32,926 nt of DNA from NCBI GenBank assembly GCA_016214285.1, contig JACROV010000017.1:1-32926 (forward strand). Direction: 5' to 3'. The first letter of the stretch is position 1. Each line of letters starts with the position of its first letter. The position numbers and the translations under genes were made by a program. The notes below the pieces were generated by a model. The model had not been told where the DNA came from. It did not search any database and saw nothing but the letters and a program-made list of their open reading frames with translations. Positions 1 through 8,447 of this stretch are shown here, piece after piece. This DNA comes from Candidatus Omnitrophota bacterium (GTDB lineage: Bacteria; Omnitrophota; Gorgyraeia; Zapsychrales; Zapsychraceae).

Positions 1-1
1 G

Positions 2-124
2 ATTCAAGCGGCCAAGGTTAAAGCCCGAGGTTTTCGCACCTTTCGTTATTTTAAGATTGTTGTCTTTTTAATAACGGGTAAACTCAATTTTGCTCAACTC
101 AATAAGCATTACTTACCCATTTGA
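2..124 (+). pseudogene. C-terminal end of an ISL3-like transposase (5' part outside window)
   Basis: Frame 2 reads IQAAKVKARGFRTFRYFKIVVFLITGKLNFAQLNKHYLPI*; resembles the ISL3-family C-terminal 'IQAAKxKARGxR...xLIxGKL' block. Whether the gene is intact upstream cannot be seen. Confidence 0.6.
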
Positions 125-236
125 AATTCAAAGGAGCCTCAAAAAATAATTTGACAATTTGCATATTGTTGTTCGCTGATCGGTAACGTGGCGAGAAACG
201 TTGTTCGTCGGTGGGTTACGTAACCGAAAGACGATT

Positions 237-254
237 CCTCCCCGCAGGGAGCCT
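237..254 (+). repeat. 18-bp core of GC-rich nested element (CCTCCCCGCAGGGAGCCT)
   Basis: Reverse complement of the core seen at 18633-18656 and twice in aceE. Confidence 0.7.
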
Positions 255-290
255 ACTCGGCAGTTGCGCCACCGTTTGACGATATCCTTC

Positions 291-803
291 ATGACCACCA
301 CTGTTCCCTTAAAAATCAGATTATATGGAGACCCTTGCCTTCGGAAAAAATCCGTCCCCGTCGTTTATGTCGGGCCCACGGAACAATCTTTGCTCTTTGG
401 CCTGCTGGCTGCCATGCGCGAGAACAAAGGGGTCGGATTGGCCGCTCCCCAGGTGGGGGTCAACCGGCAGATCTTTGTCGCGGATATCGGTGACGGGCCG
501 ATGGCTTTCATTAACCCCAAGATCATCAGAAAATCCGGCGGTGATGTTATCGAGGAGGGATGCTTGAGCATCCCCGGGGTGACGGTAATGGTCCGGCGGC
601 CCGAAAAGATCGTCGTGCGTTATATCGATGAGAACAACCAGCCCCATGAAAAGATCTATGAAGAAATGATGGCCCGGGTCATCCAGCATGAAATGGACCA
701 CCTCGACGGGAAATTGATTGTCGATTACGCCGGGATCAAGGAAAAGATCAAACTGCGCGCGCGACTCAGGGAACTTAAACGCAAACAGAAGGGAATGGAA
801 TAA
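291..803 (+). CDS. def: peptide deformylase
   Basis: Motifs GVGLAAPQVG, EEGCLSIPG, QHEMDHLDGKL. Start moved from 201 to ATG 291 because the upstream extension contains a repeat and is not deformylase-like. Confidence 0.95.
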   Translation: MTTTVPLKIRLYGDPCLRKKSVPVVYVGPTEQSLLFGLLAAMRENKGVGLAAPQVGVNRQIFVADIGDGPMAFINPKIIRKSGGDVIEEGCLSIPGVTVMVRRPEKIVVRYIDENNQPHEKIYEEMMARVIQHEMDHLDGKLIVDYAGIKEKIKLRARLRELKRKQKGME

Positions 804-1720
804 TGGCTTGTCTTCTTGAGAACAATACGGGGGCGGCCGTTACTCCGTTGCCATCGTGGTTCAAGCAGGATCTTCCGGACATGGTGAAGACCCGGGAGAT
901 GAAAAATTCGTTCCGTCAGGCGGGCCTGCACACCGTCTGCGAAAGCGCGTTGTGTCCCAATCTGGGCAAGTGTTGGGGGCGCGGCGTGGCCACCTTTATG
1001 ATTTTAGGCGAGGTGTGCACCCGGGCGTGCCGCTTTTGCGGGGTGAAGACCGGCCGGCCCATGACCGTTGATCCGCAGGAACCGCGTCAGGTTGCCTCGG
1101 CCGTCCAGCGGCTTAACTTGCGCTACGTCGTCGTCACTTCGGTCGCCCGTGATGACTTGGCTGATGAAGGCGCCAGCCAGTTTGCGCAAACCATTCATGC
1201 CATTCGCCCTGTGATGCCGCAAACCAAGATCGAAGTTCTGATCCCTGATTTCTCCAATAAACCGGAATCCCTTGAACAGTTCGTGACGGCACGCCCGGAG
1301 GTGATCAGCCACAATATGGAAACGGTGCGCCGGCTGTCTCCCGATGTTCGTCCGCAGGCGGATTATGAGCGTTCGCTGGCGGTTCTGGGGAACCTCAAAA
1401 AATTCGCTCCATCGGCTTTTATTAAATCAGGATTTATGGTCGGTCTGGGCGAGACCGGCGCGGAGATCACCGCATTGATGCGCGATCTGGCCGCGGTCGG
1501 CTGCGATATGCTTACCATCGGACAATATTTAGCTCCTGGACGTAAAAAACGTTTCTTGCGCGTCCAGCGGTTTGCCCGGCCGGAAGAATTTGAGAATTAT
1601 AAAACAGTTGGCCTGAAGCTCGGGTTCAAACACGTGATGAGCGGCCCATTGGTGCGCAGTTCTTATGTCGCGGAAGAAGGATACCGTGAATGTTTTGGAA
1701 AAACGGTACATGGTGAATAG
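803..1720 (+). CDS. lipA: lipoyl synthase (radical SAM)
   Basis: CESALCPNLGKCW and CTRACRFCGV cysteine motifs; start overlaps def stop (TAATG). Confidence 0.95.
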   Translation: MACLLENNTGAAVTPLPSWFKQDLPDMVKTREMKNSFRQAGLHTVCESALCPNLGKCWGRGVATFMILGEVCTRACRFCGVKTGRPMTVDPQEPRQVASAVQRLNLRYVVVTSVARDDLADEGASQFAQTIHAIRPVMPQTKIEVLIPDFSNKPESLEQFVTARPEVISHNMETVRRLSPDVRPQADYERSLAVLGNLKKFAPSAFIKSGFMVGLGETGAEITALMRDLAAVGCDMLTIGQYLAPGRKKRFLRVQRFARPEEFENYKTVGLKLGFKHVMSGPLVRSSYVAEEGYRECFGKTVHGE

Positions 1721-1780
1721 TTAATGGTTAATGGCGGATGGTTATGAAGACCATTTACTATTAACGATATACCATTAACC
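1710..1780. repeat. inverted repeat type C (GGTGAATAGTTAATGGTTAATGG... / CCATTTACTATTAAC...CCATTAACC)
   Basis: Imperfect self-complementary words; same words at 24251-24323. Confidence 0.8.
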
Positions 1781-1786
1781 AAACTT

Positions 1787-2779
1787 ATGCGTTCAAATGT
1801 GTTTATAAAAAACGTATTTTCGTTTCTTCTGCGCGTCGGGTTAAGCGGCGCGCTGTTGTGGTATCTTTTTTCGAAGATCGACATGGTCAGGATATGGGAG
1901 GTCTTGCGCGGCGCGCGCCTTGAATTCCTGGTCTATGCCGGCCTTGTTTTCTTCGTCGTCAATCTTGTCCTTCTCGCGCGCTGGTTTATCTTCATCAAGG
2001 CTTTGGAAGTCACCTCTTCCGCGCGGGACATCGTGCGGTATTATTTCGCCGGGCTGTTCGGCAATCTTTTTCTGCCGAGCACCATCGGCGGCGATATCCT
2101 CAAGATCTACGGTTTGTGCCGCAATAGTTCCCAGAAAACGAGGGTCGTTGCTTCGGTCTTGCTGGACCGCTTGAGCGGGTTCGCCGCAATCGTGGTGGTC
2201 TCGGTGATGGCCTTTACCCTGGGATACCGGTTCTTCCAGGAGGGCGTCATTGTGGTCCCGATTATCGGGATGGCTGTTCTGGCCGGGGGGTTTGCCTGCG
2301 TCTTGTTCAACGAAAAGCTCTTCAGTTTTTGTTGCGGTATTTTTGCCAAATTGCCAAAGGTCCAAAAGGCCCTGATGGGCCTTCATTATGATATCGCTTT
2401 GATGAAGGGTAAACGCCGCGAGGGTTTTAGCGCGATCGCCGTTTCCTGTCTGTCGCAGGCCGTTTACGCGGTGTGCTGGTATCTGATCGCGCGGGCGCTC
2501 TCCCAGGACGTTGACCTGGTCTATTTTTTTATTTTTGTTCCTCTGACGTGTGTCGCGGCCTCGTTCCCGTCGCTCGGGGGTTTAGGCGTACGGGAGATCG
2601 GGACCGTCTATCTTTTTGGCAAGGTCGGTATGAATTCGGAGATCGCGGTCAGTATTTCACTTGTTAACTTTATATTCATGGTCCTGATCGGGCTGCTCGG
2701 CGGGCTCAGCTATGTCCTTACACTATCTTCTGGACGGATACAACATCATCCATCAGATGCCTCCCCTGAACAAGCTTGA
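1787..2779 (+). CDS. flippase-like / lysylphosphatidylglycerol synthase TM-region family (UPF0104) membrane protein
   Basis: Multi-TM protein with 'GLFGNLFLPSTIGGDILKIYGL' and 'PSLGGLGVREIG' motifs. Confidence 0.85.
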   Translation: MRSNVFIKNVFSFLLRVGLSGALLWYLFSKIDMVRIWEVLRGARLEFLVYAGLVFFVVNLVLLARWFIFIKALEVTSSARDIVRYYFAGLFGNLFLPSTIGGDILKIYGLCRNSSQKTRVVASVLLDRLSGFAAIVVVSVMAFTLGYRFFQEGVIVVPIIGMAVLAGGFACVLFNEKLFSFCCGIFAKLPKVQKALMGLHYDIALMKGKRREGFSAIAVSCLSQAVYAVCWYLIARALSQDVDLVYFFIFVPLTCVAASFPSLGGLGVREIGTVYLFGKVGMNSEIAVSISLVNFIFMVLIGLLGGLSYVLTLSSGRIQHHPSDASPEQA

Positions 2780-3200
2780 GGATCAGCGCCAGCAGCTGAT
2801 CCAATGGATCGAATCCCGCGCTCCGCAGGGGAGCTTGCGCAATACGGTGACCGTTGTTTTTGACGGCAGATCGGATGTCTGGGGCGGCGGTGCGGTGCCC
2901 TCACCGGTCCAGATTATTTTTTCGCGGGAGGAAAGCGCCGACGAGAAGATCATCCGGATGGTCGAAGAGGCCGCGCACAAGAAAAGCGTCGTTGTCGTGA
3001 CCGACGACCGGTCGCTTCAGTACTCGGTGCGCGCCCTTGGGGCGAAGGTCAGCGGCGTCCAGACATTTTTGGGGCAGGGAGCGCCTGTCCCGGTCCGCCG
3101 GCCTGAGTCGGGGAAAGATATTTCGAAAACTTTGGAACACAAGATCACTTCTGAATTCACCAAGATCTGGTTAGAGAAGAAAAAGGGTAAAAAGACATGA
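2712..3200 (+). CDS. NYN-domain (YacP-like) RNA-binding/nuclease protein
   Basis: MSLHYLLDGYNIIHQ... VVFDGRSD... VVVTDDRSLQ; overlaps the upstream gene. Confidence 0.85.
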   Translation: MSLHYLLDGYNIIHQMPPLNKLEDQRQQLIQWIESRAPQGSLRNTVTVVFDGRSDVWGGGAVPSPVQIIFSREESADEKIIRMVEEAAHKKSVVVVTDDRSLQYSVRALGAKVSGVQTFLGQGAPVPVRRPESGKDISKTLEHKITSEFTKIWLEKKKGKKT

Positions 3201-3967
3201 AGGCGCTGATCGATTGGGGAATGGGATATGTCGCGCGCTCAGGGAGCGCGGTGTGTTTCTTGGGAGAGATCACCGGACACATTGTCCGGGGGCGTATCCG
3301 CTGGCCGGAGGTCCTCAAACAGATGTATGAGCAGGGGATCCAGTCTGTGATGATCATCGTCCTGACTTCACTCGCCTCCGGCGCGGTTTTGGCCTTGCAG
3401 GGATACACGGCGATGGTACGTTTCGGCGCCAAGGAATATATCGCGCATCTGGTCGGGCTTTCGTTGGTGAGGGAGCTCGGCCCTGTTTTTACCGCGCTTA
3501 TCTTTTCCGGTAAGGCCGGGGCCCGGATCGCGGCGGAACTGGGCACGATGAGCGTCAACGACCAGGTGCTGGCCACCCGCACGATGGGGGTCGACCCGGT
3601 CGAATTCCTGGTCGTCCCGCGGATGGCAGCCTGTTTTTTGGTTTTGCCTGTCTTGACGATCATCGGAGAGATCGCGGGGATTACCGGCGGCTATCTTATC
3701 GCCACCCTGGAGGCCGGTATCCCGGGGACGTTTTACATCAACCAGACGATCAAAGCTATCCAGTATGTGGATTTCTGGGGAGGGTTTGCTAAAGTATTCT
3801 TTTTTGCTGTCATTATCGGGTGGATCTGCTGCTATCAGGGATACTCGACCAAAGGCGGTTCGCTGGGTGTCGGGCGGTTCACCACCAAGGCTGTTGCTTT
3901 TTCTTATATTTTTGTTATCTTGTCTAATGCGGTATTAACTAAAATTATACTGACACTGTGGGGGTAG
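3197..3967 (+). CDS. mlaE: MlaE-family ABC transporter permease
   Basis: Typical MlaE core 'RELGPVFTALIFSGKAGARIAAELGTMSVNDQ..ATRTMGVDPVEFLVVPR'. Confidence 0.93.
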   Translation: MKALIDWGMGYVARSGSAVCFLGEITGHIVRGRIRWPEVLKQMYEQGIQSVMIIVLTSLASGAVLALQGYTAMVRFGAKEYIAHLVGLSLVRELGPVFTALIFSGKAGARIAAELGTMSVNDQVLATRTMGVDPVEFLVVPRMAACFLVLPVLTIIGEIAGITGGYLIATLEAGIPGTFYINQTIKAIQYVDFWGGFAKVFFFAVIIGWICCYQGYSTKGGSLGVGRFTTKAVAFSYIFVILSNAVLTKIILTLWG

Positions 3968-3968
3968 A

Positions 3969-4304
3969 ATGAGAGTCATTAGTCTTCAGTCATTAGTCTT
4001 TAGTCTGTTGTTTCTGGCGGGTTGTATGACGCAGACGGGCAACGTGGGCAACCTCCAGAGTTATTCCGCTCCGGCGCTTGAGGCGAAATGGATCCGCGAC
4101 GGCGAACCGATCGAATTCGAGGGAGCATTGTGGTACCCGGCCGACGGGATCGAAAGCTTGATGGATTCCGAGGTGTATCATATCGGCGAATATAAAGGCA
4201 CGCAGTTTTTTATCGACAAGCTCGATGTGCGCCCGTATGAACGTCTTTATACCAAGTACGGGAAAAATCAGTTCCGCTATTTCGAGAAGGAGAAACAGCC
4301 GTGA
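3969..4304 (+). CDS. small hypothetical lipoprotein inside the mla cluster
   Basis: Signal peptide MRVISLQSLVFSLLFLAGC (lipobox LAGC); overlaps mlaF start. The signal-peptide DNA is repeat-like. Confidence 0.8.
   Translation: MRVISLQSLVFSLLFLAGCMTQTGNVGNLQSYSAPALEAKWIRDGEPIEFEGALWYPADGIESLMDSEVYHIGEYKGTQFFIDKLDVRPYERLYTKYGKNQFRYFEKEKQP
3973..4008 (+). repeat. single arm of type D repeat (GTCATTAGTCTTCAGTCATTAGTCTTTAGTCTG)
   Basis: Tandem AGTCTT/AGTCAT words shared with 12752-12782 and 21905-21974. Confidence 0.75.
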
Positions 4305-5017
4305 TCCAGGTGCAGCATCTGCACAAATCGTTTAACGGTCAGCAGGTGCTTGAAGACATCAACCTGCAGGTAAAAAAAGGCGAGATCCTGATCGTTTTAG
4401 GTGAAAGCGGGACGGGAAAAAGCGTTTTGCTCAAACACCTGATCGGGCTGCTTAAGCCGGATCAGGGAAGTGTTTTGATCGAGGCGAGAGATATTACAAG
4501 AATGTCTGAGCGGGAACTTTTGGGTTTGCGTAAGGACATCGGTTACTTGTTCCAGGAAGGGGCGCTGTACGATTTTATGAACGTTTTTGAGAACATCGCT
4601 TTCCCGTTAAGAGAACATACGGCTTTCGATTGGAAAACCATCCGGGAAAAGGTGCAGAGTATTTTGAGGCTTATCGGCCTGGAAGGGATTGAAGAGAAGT
4701 ATCCGGCCGAATTAAGCGGCGGGATGAAAAAACGCGTGGCCCTGGCCCGGGCGATCATCCTGGATTCCAGGATATTGCTGTGCGATGAGCCGACCTCGGG
4801 GCTTGATCCTTTGCGCAGCCGAGACATTTCGGCTCTGATCCGCGACGTGGCGCGCAAACTGCACTGCACGACGGTCGTCACTTCCCATGACATCCAGAAT
4901 TCGTTGCGCATTGCCGACCGGTTGGCGCTTTTGCAGAACGGCCGGATTGCCGCCGTGGGCACGCCGTCGGAATTTGAGGCCTCCAACAATGTGTTCGTGA
5001 AGGAGTTCATCAGCTGA
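4301..5017 (+). CDS. mlaF: MlaF-like ABC transporter ATP-binding protein
   Basis: Walker A GESGTGKSVL, signature LSGGMKKRVALARA, Walker B ILLCDEPTSGLDP. Confidence 0.93.
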   Translation: MIQVQHLHKSFNGQQVLEDINLQVKKGEILIVLGESGTGKSVLLKHLIGLLKPDQGSVLIEARDITRMSERELLGLRKDIGYLFQEGALYDFMNVFENIAFPLREHTAFDWKTIREKVQSILRLIGLEGIEEKYPAELSGGMKKRVALARAIILDSRILLCDEPTSGLDPLRSRDISALIRDVARKLHCTTVVTSHDIQNSLRIADRLALLQNGRIAAVGTPSEFEASNNVFVKEFIS

Positions 5018-5688
5018 TGGATAAAAAGGAGCTGACCAAAGAGCTGCTGGCCGGATTATTTTTCTTTTTGGGGATATTTCTCCTAGTGACGTTTGTCATT
5101 ATCCTGGGAGGCAACAAGGGGCTGGCCCAATCCAGATTCCAGGTCACGGTGCTCTACCGTAATGTCGGCGGGTTGATGGAGGGCGCGCCGGTACGCCTGT
5201 CCGGTGTTAACGTCGGTACGGTGGACAGGATTGAATTCCTTAACCAGGAGTTCGACGGCCGCCGCGTTGAGGTGACGCTCAATATTCTTTCGCAATACCG
5301 AAAACAGCTGGAGAATAATCTGCGCTTTACGATCCAGACGGAAGGGATCCTGGGAGAGAAATTGATCGAGATCGATGTTCTGCGCGAAGGGCCGCGGGTC
5401 GATCTGAAAAATTCCGTTATCGGGGAGGACCCGCTGGATGTCGAGGACATGGCCGAGGTCTTTGCCAAGGCGGCCGAATCCTTTACCGCCACCGCCGATC
5501 AATTGAGCAAGATCGACGTTGTCGGCCTTAGCCGCGTCCTGGAAGATAGTTCGCGGTCCCTTTTGGTCACCTCCCGCGGGATCAACGAGATCATGGAAGA
5601 ATTGCAGGAGATCACCAAAAAAACCAAACGTTTGCTGGACCGCGTTGAACAGAAAGTCATCGAAGGGAACTTGTTTAAGGTATTTTAG
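5017..5688 (+). CDS. mlaD: MlaD/MCE-domain substrate-binding protein
   Basis: N-terminal TM followed by MCE domain 'VGGLMEGAPVRLSGVNVGTV'. Confidence 0.9.
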   Translation: MDKKELTKELLAGLFFFLGIFLLVTFVIILGGNKGLAQSRFQVTVLYRNVGGLMEGAPVRLSGVNVGTVDRIEFLNQEFDGRRVEVTLNILSQYRKQLENNLRFTIQTEGILGEKLIEIDVLREGPRVDLKNSVIGEDPLDVEDMAEVFAKAAESFTATADQLSKIDVVGLSRVLEDSSRSLLVTSRGINEIMEELQEITKKTKRLLDRVEQKVIEGNLFKVF

Positions 5689-5702
5689 CGAGGCGTCGAG
5701 AT

Positions 5703-6779
5703 ATGGAAGAAACCGTTATAGGAAATATCATTGTCCCTAACTGGATCATCCTGCCGTTGATCTTCCTGGTATGGGTCATGGCGCTATTGTCGTTCAAGCG
5801 CATAGCGTTCGGGGTGGTCCGCCGGCTGGCGGCGAGGACACGGACCAAGTTCGATGATATTTTTATCCGGACCTCCGATACGCCCCTGACGCTTGTCATT
5901 CTTGCCAGCGGGGGAGTGGTTATTGAACCGTTGGTCTCCGCCGCCTATGCCGGAGCCGCTCATTATTTTCCGGTCATTTTTAAAGCGGCTGTCATCATTT
6001 CCCTGATCATTTTCATGGAGCGGTTTTTGACCAGCGTTATCCATGAATATTCCGAGCGGGTGGAGATTTTGAGAAGTTCCGGCGGGTTTATCCGCGGGGT
6101 CACGCGGGTCATTGTCGTCGGGTTGGGTTTGCTGGTCTTGCTGGACAGCTTTGACATTTCGGTGACCCCTGTCCTCGCTTCTTTGGGAATAGGTTCTCTG
6201 GCGGTCGCCCTGGCTTTGCAGCCGACGCTGGAGAATCTCTTCGCGGGGGTCCAGATCGTCATCGACAAGCCGATCCAGGTTGGGCATTTCATCAAACTGG
6301 AATCCGGTGAAGAGGGCTACGTGCACAGGATCGGGTGGCGTTCCACGTGGATCCGGTTGCTGCCGGATAACATGGTGATCATCTCCAACAAAAATCTTGT
6401 GAACGCCAGGATCCTTAATTACTGTTATCCGGTCAAGGAACTCGCGGTCATCGCGGAAGCCAGCGTGCATTATCAGTCAGACCTCGAGCAGGTCGAGCGC
6501 GTCACCGTTGAGGTGGCCAAGGAAGTTTTGCAGGAATCTTCCGGCGGCGTCAAGAACTTCCAGCCGTTCATCCGGTATCATACCTTTGGAGATTCCGGAA
6601 TTCATTTTAGCGTGAGCCTGCGGGCGAAAGAATTTGTCGATCAGTATCTGATCAAACATGAATTCATCAAAAAGCTCCATAAGCGCTATATGGCCGAGGG
6701 GATCGTGATCCCGTACCCGGTCCGCGCGGTCAATTATGAACAGGAAAAGGCGTTGTCGGCGCCCGGCCAAAAGTCATAG
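5703..6779 (+). CDS. MscS-family small-conductance mechanosensitive channel
   Basis: 'VLASLGIGSLAVALALQPTLENLFAGVQIVIDKPIQVGHFIKL' MscS core. Confidence 0.92.
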   Translation: MEETVIGNIIVPNWIILPLIFLVWVMALLSFKRIAFGVVRRLAARTRTKFDDIFIRTSDTPLTLVILASGGVVIEPLVSAAYAGAAHYFPVIFKAAVIISLIIFMERFLTSVIHEYSERVEILRSSGGFIRGVTRVIVVGLGLLVLLDSFDISVTPVLASLGIGSLAVALALQPTLENLFAGVQIVIDKPIQVGHFIKLESGEEGYVHRIGWRSTWIRLLPDNMVIISNKNLVNARILNYCYPVKELAVIAEASVHYQSDLEQVERVTVEVAKEVLQESSGGVKNFQPFIRYHTFGDSGIHFSVSLRAKEFVDQYLIKHEFIKKLHKRYMAEGIVIPYPVRAVNYEQEKALSAPGQKS

Positions 6780-6806
6780 GGACATGGACAAGAAAGGATG
6801 TGACGC

Positions 6807-7100
6807 GTGTTTGTCTTGAGCAATCTTTTTATGGCGTGCGCCAAAATGGCCGAACTCATCCTCACGGTTTTGTACTGGCTGATCCTGGTCCGCGCGCTCA
6901 TCAGCTGGGTGAACCCTGACCCCTTTAATCCGGTCGTTCAGTTCTTGACCCGCACGACCGAACCCATCCTGCAGCCGATCCGCAGGCTCTTGCCGCCGAT
7001 GGGCATCGATATTTCGCCGATCATCGCTTTCTTGGCCATCATTTTTCTGAAATCATTTTTGGTGGCCACGTTGTTCGATATCGGCATGCGGTTGAGGTGA
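6807..7100 (+). CDS. YggT family membrane protein
   Basis: 'LVRALISWVNPDPFNPVVQFLTRTTEPILQPIRRLLPP'. Start codon GTG. Confidence 0.9.
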   Translation: MFVLSNLFMACAKMAELILTVLYWLILVRALISWVNPDPFNPVVQFLTRTTEPILQPIRRLLPPMGIDISPIIAFLAIIFLKSFLVATLFDIGMRLR

Positions 7101-7115
7101 TCGGGTAAATTAGTC

Positions 7116-7142
7116 TTGAAAATCGTTTGCAAAATATATAAG
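7116..7142 (+). promoter_or_regulatory. possible sigma70-type promoter upstream of ybaB-like gene
   Basis: TTGAAA followed by TATAAG after a short 15-nt spacer; read by eye only. Confidence 0.3.
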
Positions 7143-7176
7143 ATGGCATACAACTTTAGAGAAAAAAAGGGTATTT

Positions 7177-7467
7177 ATGCTCGATAAAATGAAACAGTTG
7201 ATGGAAATGAAGCGGCAAGCCGATCAGATCAAGCGGGAACTTGAGAGCGTGACCGTGGATGTCCAGGAAGTCCGGGGGATCAAGATCACCGTTAACGGTT
7301 CCCAGCATTTCAAGTCGATCGAGATCGATGAAGCTCTTTTAACCGCCGCCAATAAAGCGCGGTTGCAGGCCGATCTGTTGCGCAGTCTCAACGCCGCCAT
7401 TGGGAGATCCCAGGGTGTGGCGGCCCAGAAAATGAAATCTATTTTACCGGGGTTCCCGGGCATTTAA
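7177..7467 (+). CDS. YbaB/EbfC-like nucleoid-associated protein
   Basis: Small protein with 'VRGIKITVNGSQHFKSIEIDEALL' matching the YbaB fold pattern. Confidence 0.8.
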   Translation: MLDKMKQLMEMKRQADQIKRELESVTVDVQEVRGIKITVNGSQHFKSIEIDEALLTAANKARLQADLLRSLNAAIGRSQGVAAQKMKSILPGFPGI

Positions 7468-7502
7468 TCGCAATCCATAACACATTATTGAAAGGGGTTT
7501 GT

Positions 7503-7736
7503 ATGCCGTACGATCAGTCGCTGGACGTGGAAACATTCAAGGAAACCAAAGAATTTGAAAAAACGCGCGTTACCGTGGGGGTTTTTTCCTACAACAACGG
7601 CGCCAAAAAGCTGCAATTATCGCGTGAGAACCTGGACCAGAACGAGCAATGGCGTTTTGCCAAGCTGGGTCGTCTGACCAAGGAAGAGGCCAGGGAGATC
7701 ATCCCCATCATGATGAAGGCTGCCGAAAAGATGTAA
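7503..7736 (+). CDS. conserved-looking small hypothetical protein
   Basis: ATG at 7503; ORF MPYDQSLDVETFKETKEFEKTRVTVGVFSYNNGAKKLQLSREN... between ybaB-like and greA on the same strand. Confidence 0.7.
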   Translation: MPYDQSLDVETFKETKEFEKTRVTVGVFSYNNGAKKLQLSRENLDQNEQWRFAKLGRLTKEEAREIIPIMMKAAEKM

Positions 7737-7749
7737 CCAAAGGATTGCC

Positions 7750-8226
7750 ATGACCACTGGAATTTATTTAACGCGCTCTGGCTATCAGAAATTGCATGGT
7801 GAGCTGGAAAACCTTCAGAAACAGCGGCGCCAGATCGCCAAGGCTATCGGAGAGGCCCGGTTGCAGGGCGATATCTCCGAGAACGCCGAATACGACGCGG
7901 CCAAAGATGCCCAGGCGCATAACGCGGCCCGGATCGCCGAGCTGGAGGGCAAGCTGGCGGCGGTGAGGATCATCGAGGATGAAAATATCCCCTCCGACAA
8001 GATCTTCATCGGCGCTGTCGTGACGCTAAGGGACGTTGATTCGGGAGAACAGTTGAAATACATGATGGTTTCACCCGAGGAAGCCAGCTACGAGGAAAAC
8101 AAGCTTTCCATTTATTCTCCCGTGGGCAAGGGGCTGATGGGCCGCGCCGCGGGAGAAGAGGTCCAGATCAAGGTTCCCGCCGGCACTCTGAAATATAAAA
8201 TTGTTAAGATCGAACGGCCCAAATAA
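7750..8226 (+). CDS. greA: transcription elongation factor GreA
   Basis: 'YLTRSGYQKLHGELENL...RQIAKAIGEARLQGDISENAEYDAAKDAQ'. Confidence 0.95.
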   Translation: MTTGIYLTRSGYQKLHGELENLQKQRRQIAKAIGEARLQGDISENAEYDAAKDAQAHNAARIAELEGKLAAVRIIEDENIPSDKIFIGAVVTLRDVDSGEQLKYMMVSPEEASYEENKLSIYSPVGKGLMGRAAGEEVQIKVPAGTLKYKIVKIERPK

Positions 8227-8234
8227 AAATAATC

Positions 8235-8430
8235 AAGACGCAAGAAACAATCATCAAATAAATTACAAATTTCAAGCGCCAAACCACAAACAATAGACAA
8301 TACTAAATGACCGGATCCCAAAATATCGCGTTTAAAGATCGTTTTATAATTTGAATTTTGGTATTGTGTATTGCTTGTAATTTGTGATTTGTTTATTGGA
8401 TATTGCCTGGTTATTGTCTCTTGGTTATTT
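8235..8430. repeat. inverted repeat type B (ATTACAAAT..ACAATAGACAATAC / GGTATTGTGTATTGCTTGTAATTTGTGATTTG)
   Basis: Complementary arms; same words at 23527-23675, 25773-25915, 27836-27980. Confidence 0.85.
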
Positions 8431-8447
8431 CAACTTGGGAGTTAACT

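Noticed and set aside
5784-6470. Long antisense ORF (228 aa) across the MscS gene
   Set aside because: Low-complexity D/R/Q-rich product antisense to a clear family member; typical shadow ORF in GC-rich coding DNA.
8403-8447. N-terminal extension MPGYCLLVISTWELT on the Gfo/Idh/MocA ORF as a sixth repeat-encoded leader
   Set aside because: The Rossmann start VNIGVIGCG follows directly from TTG 8448; the enzyme should be cytoplasmic, so the upstream reading is probably untranslated repeat.
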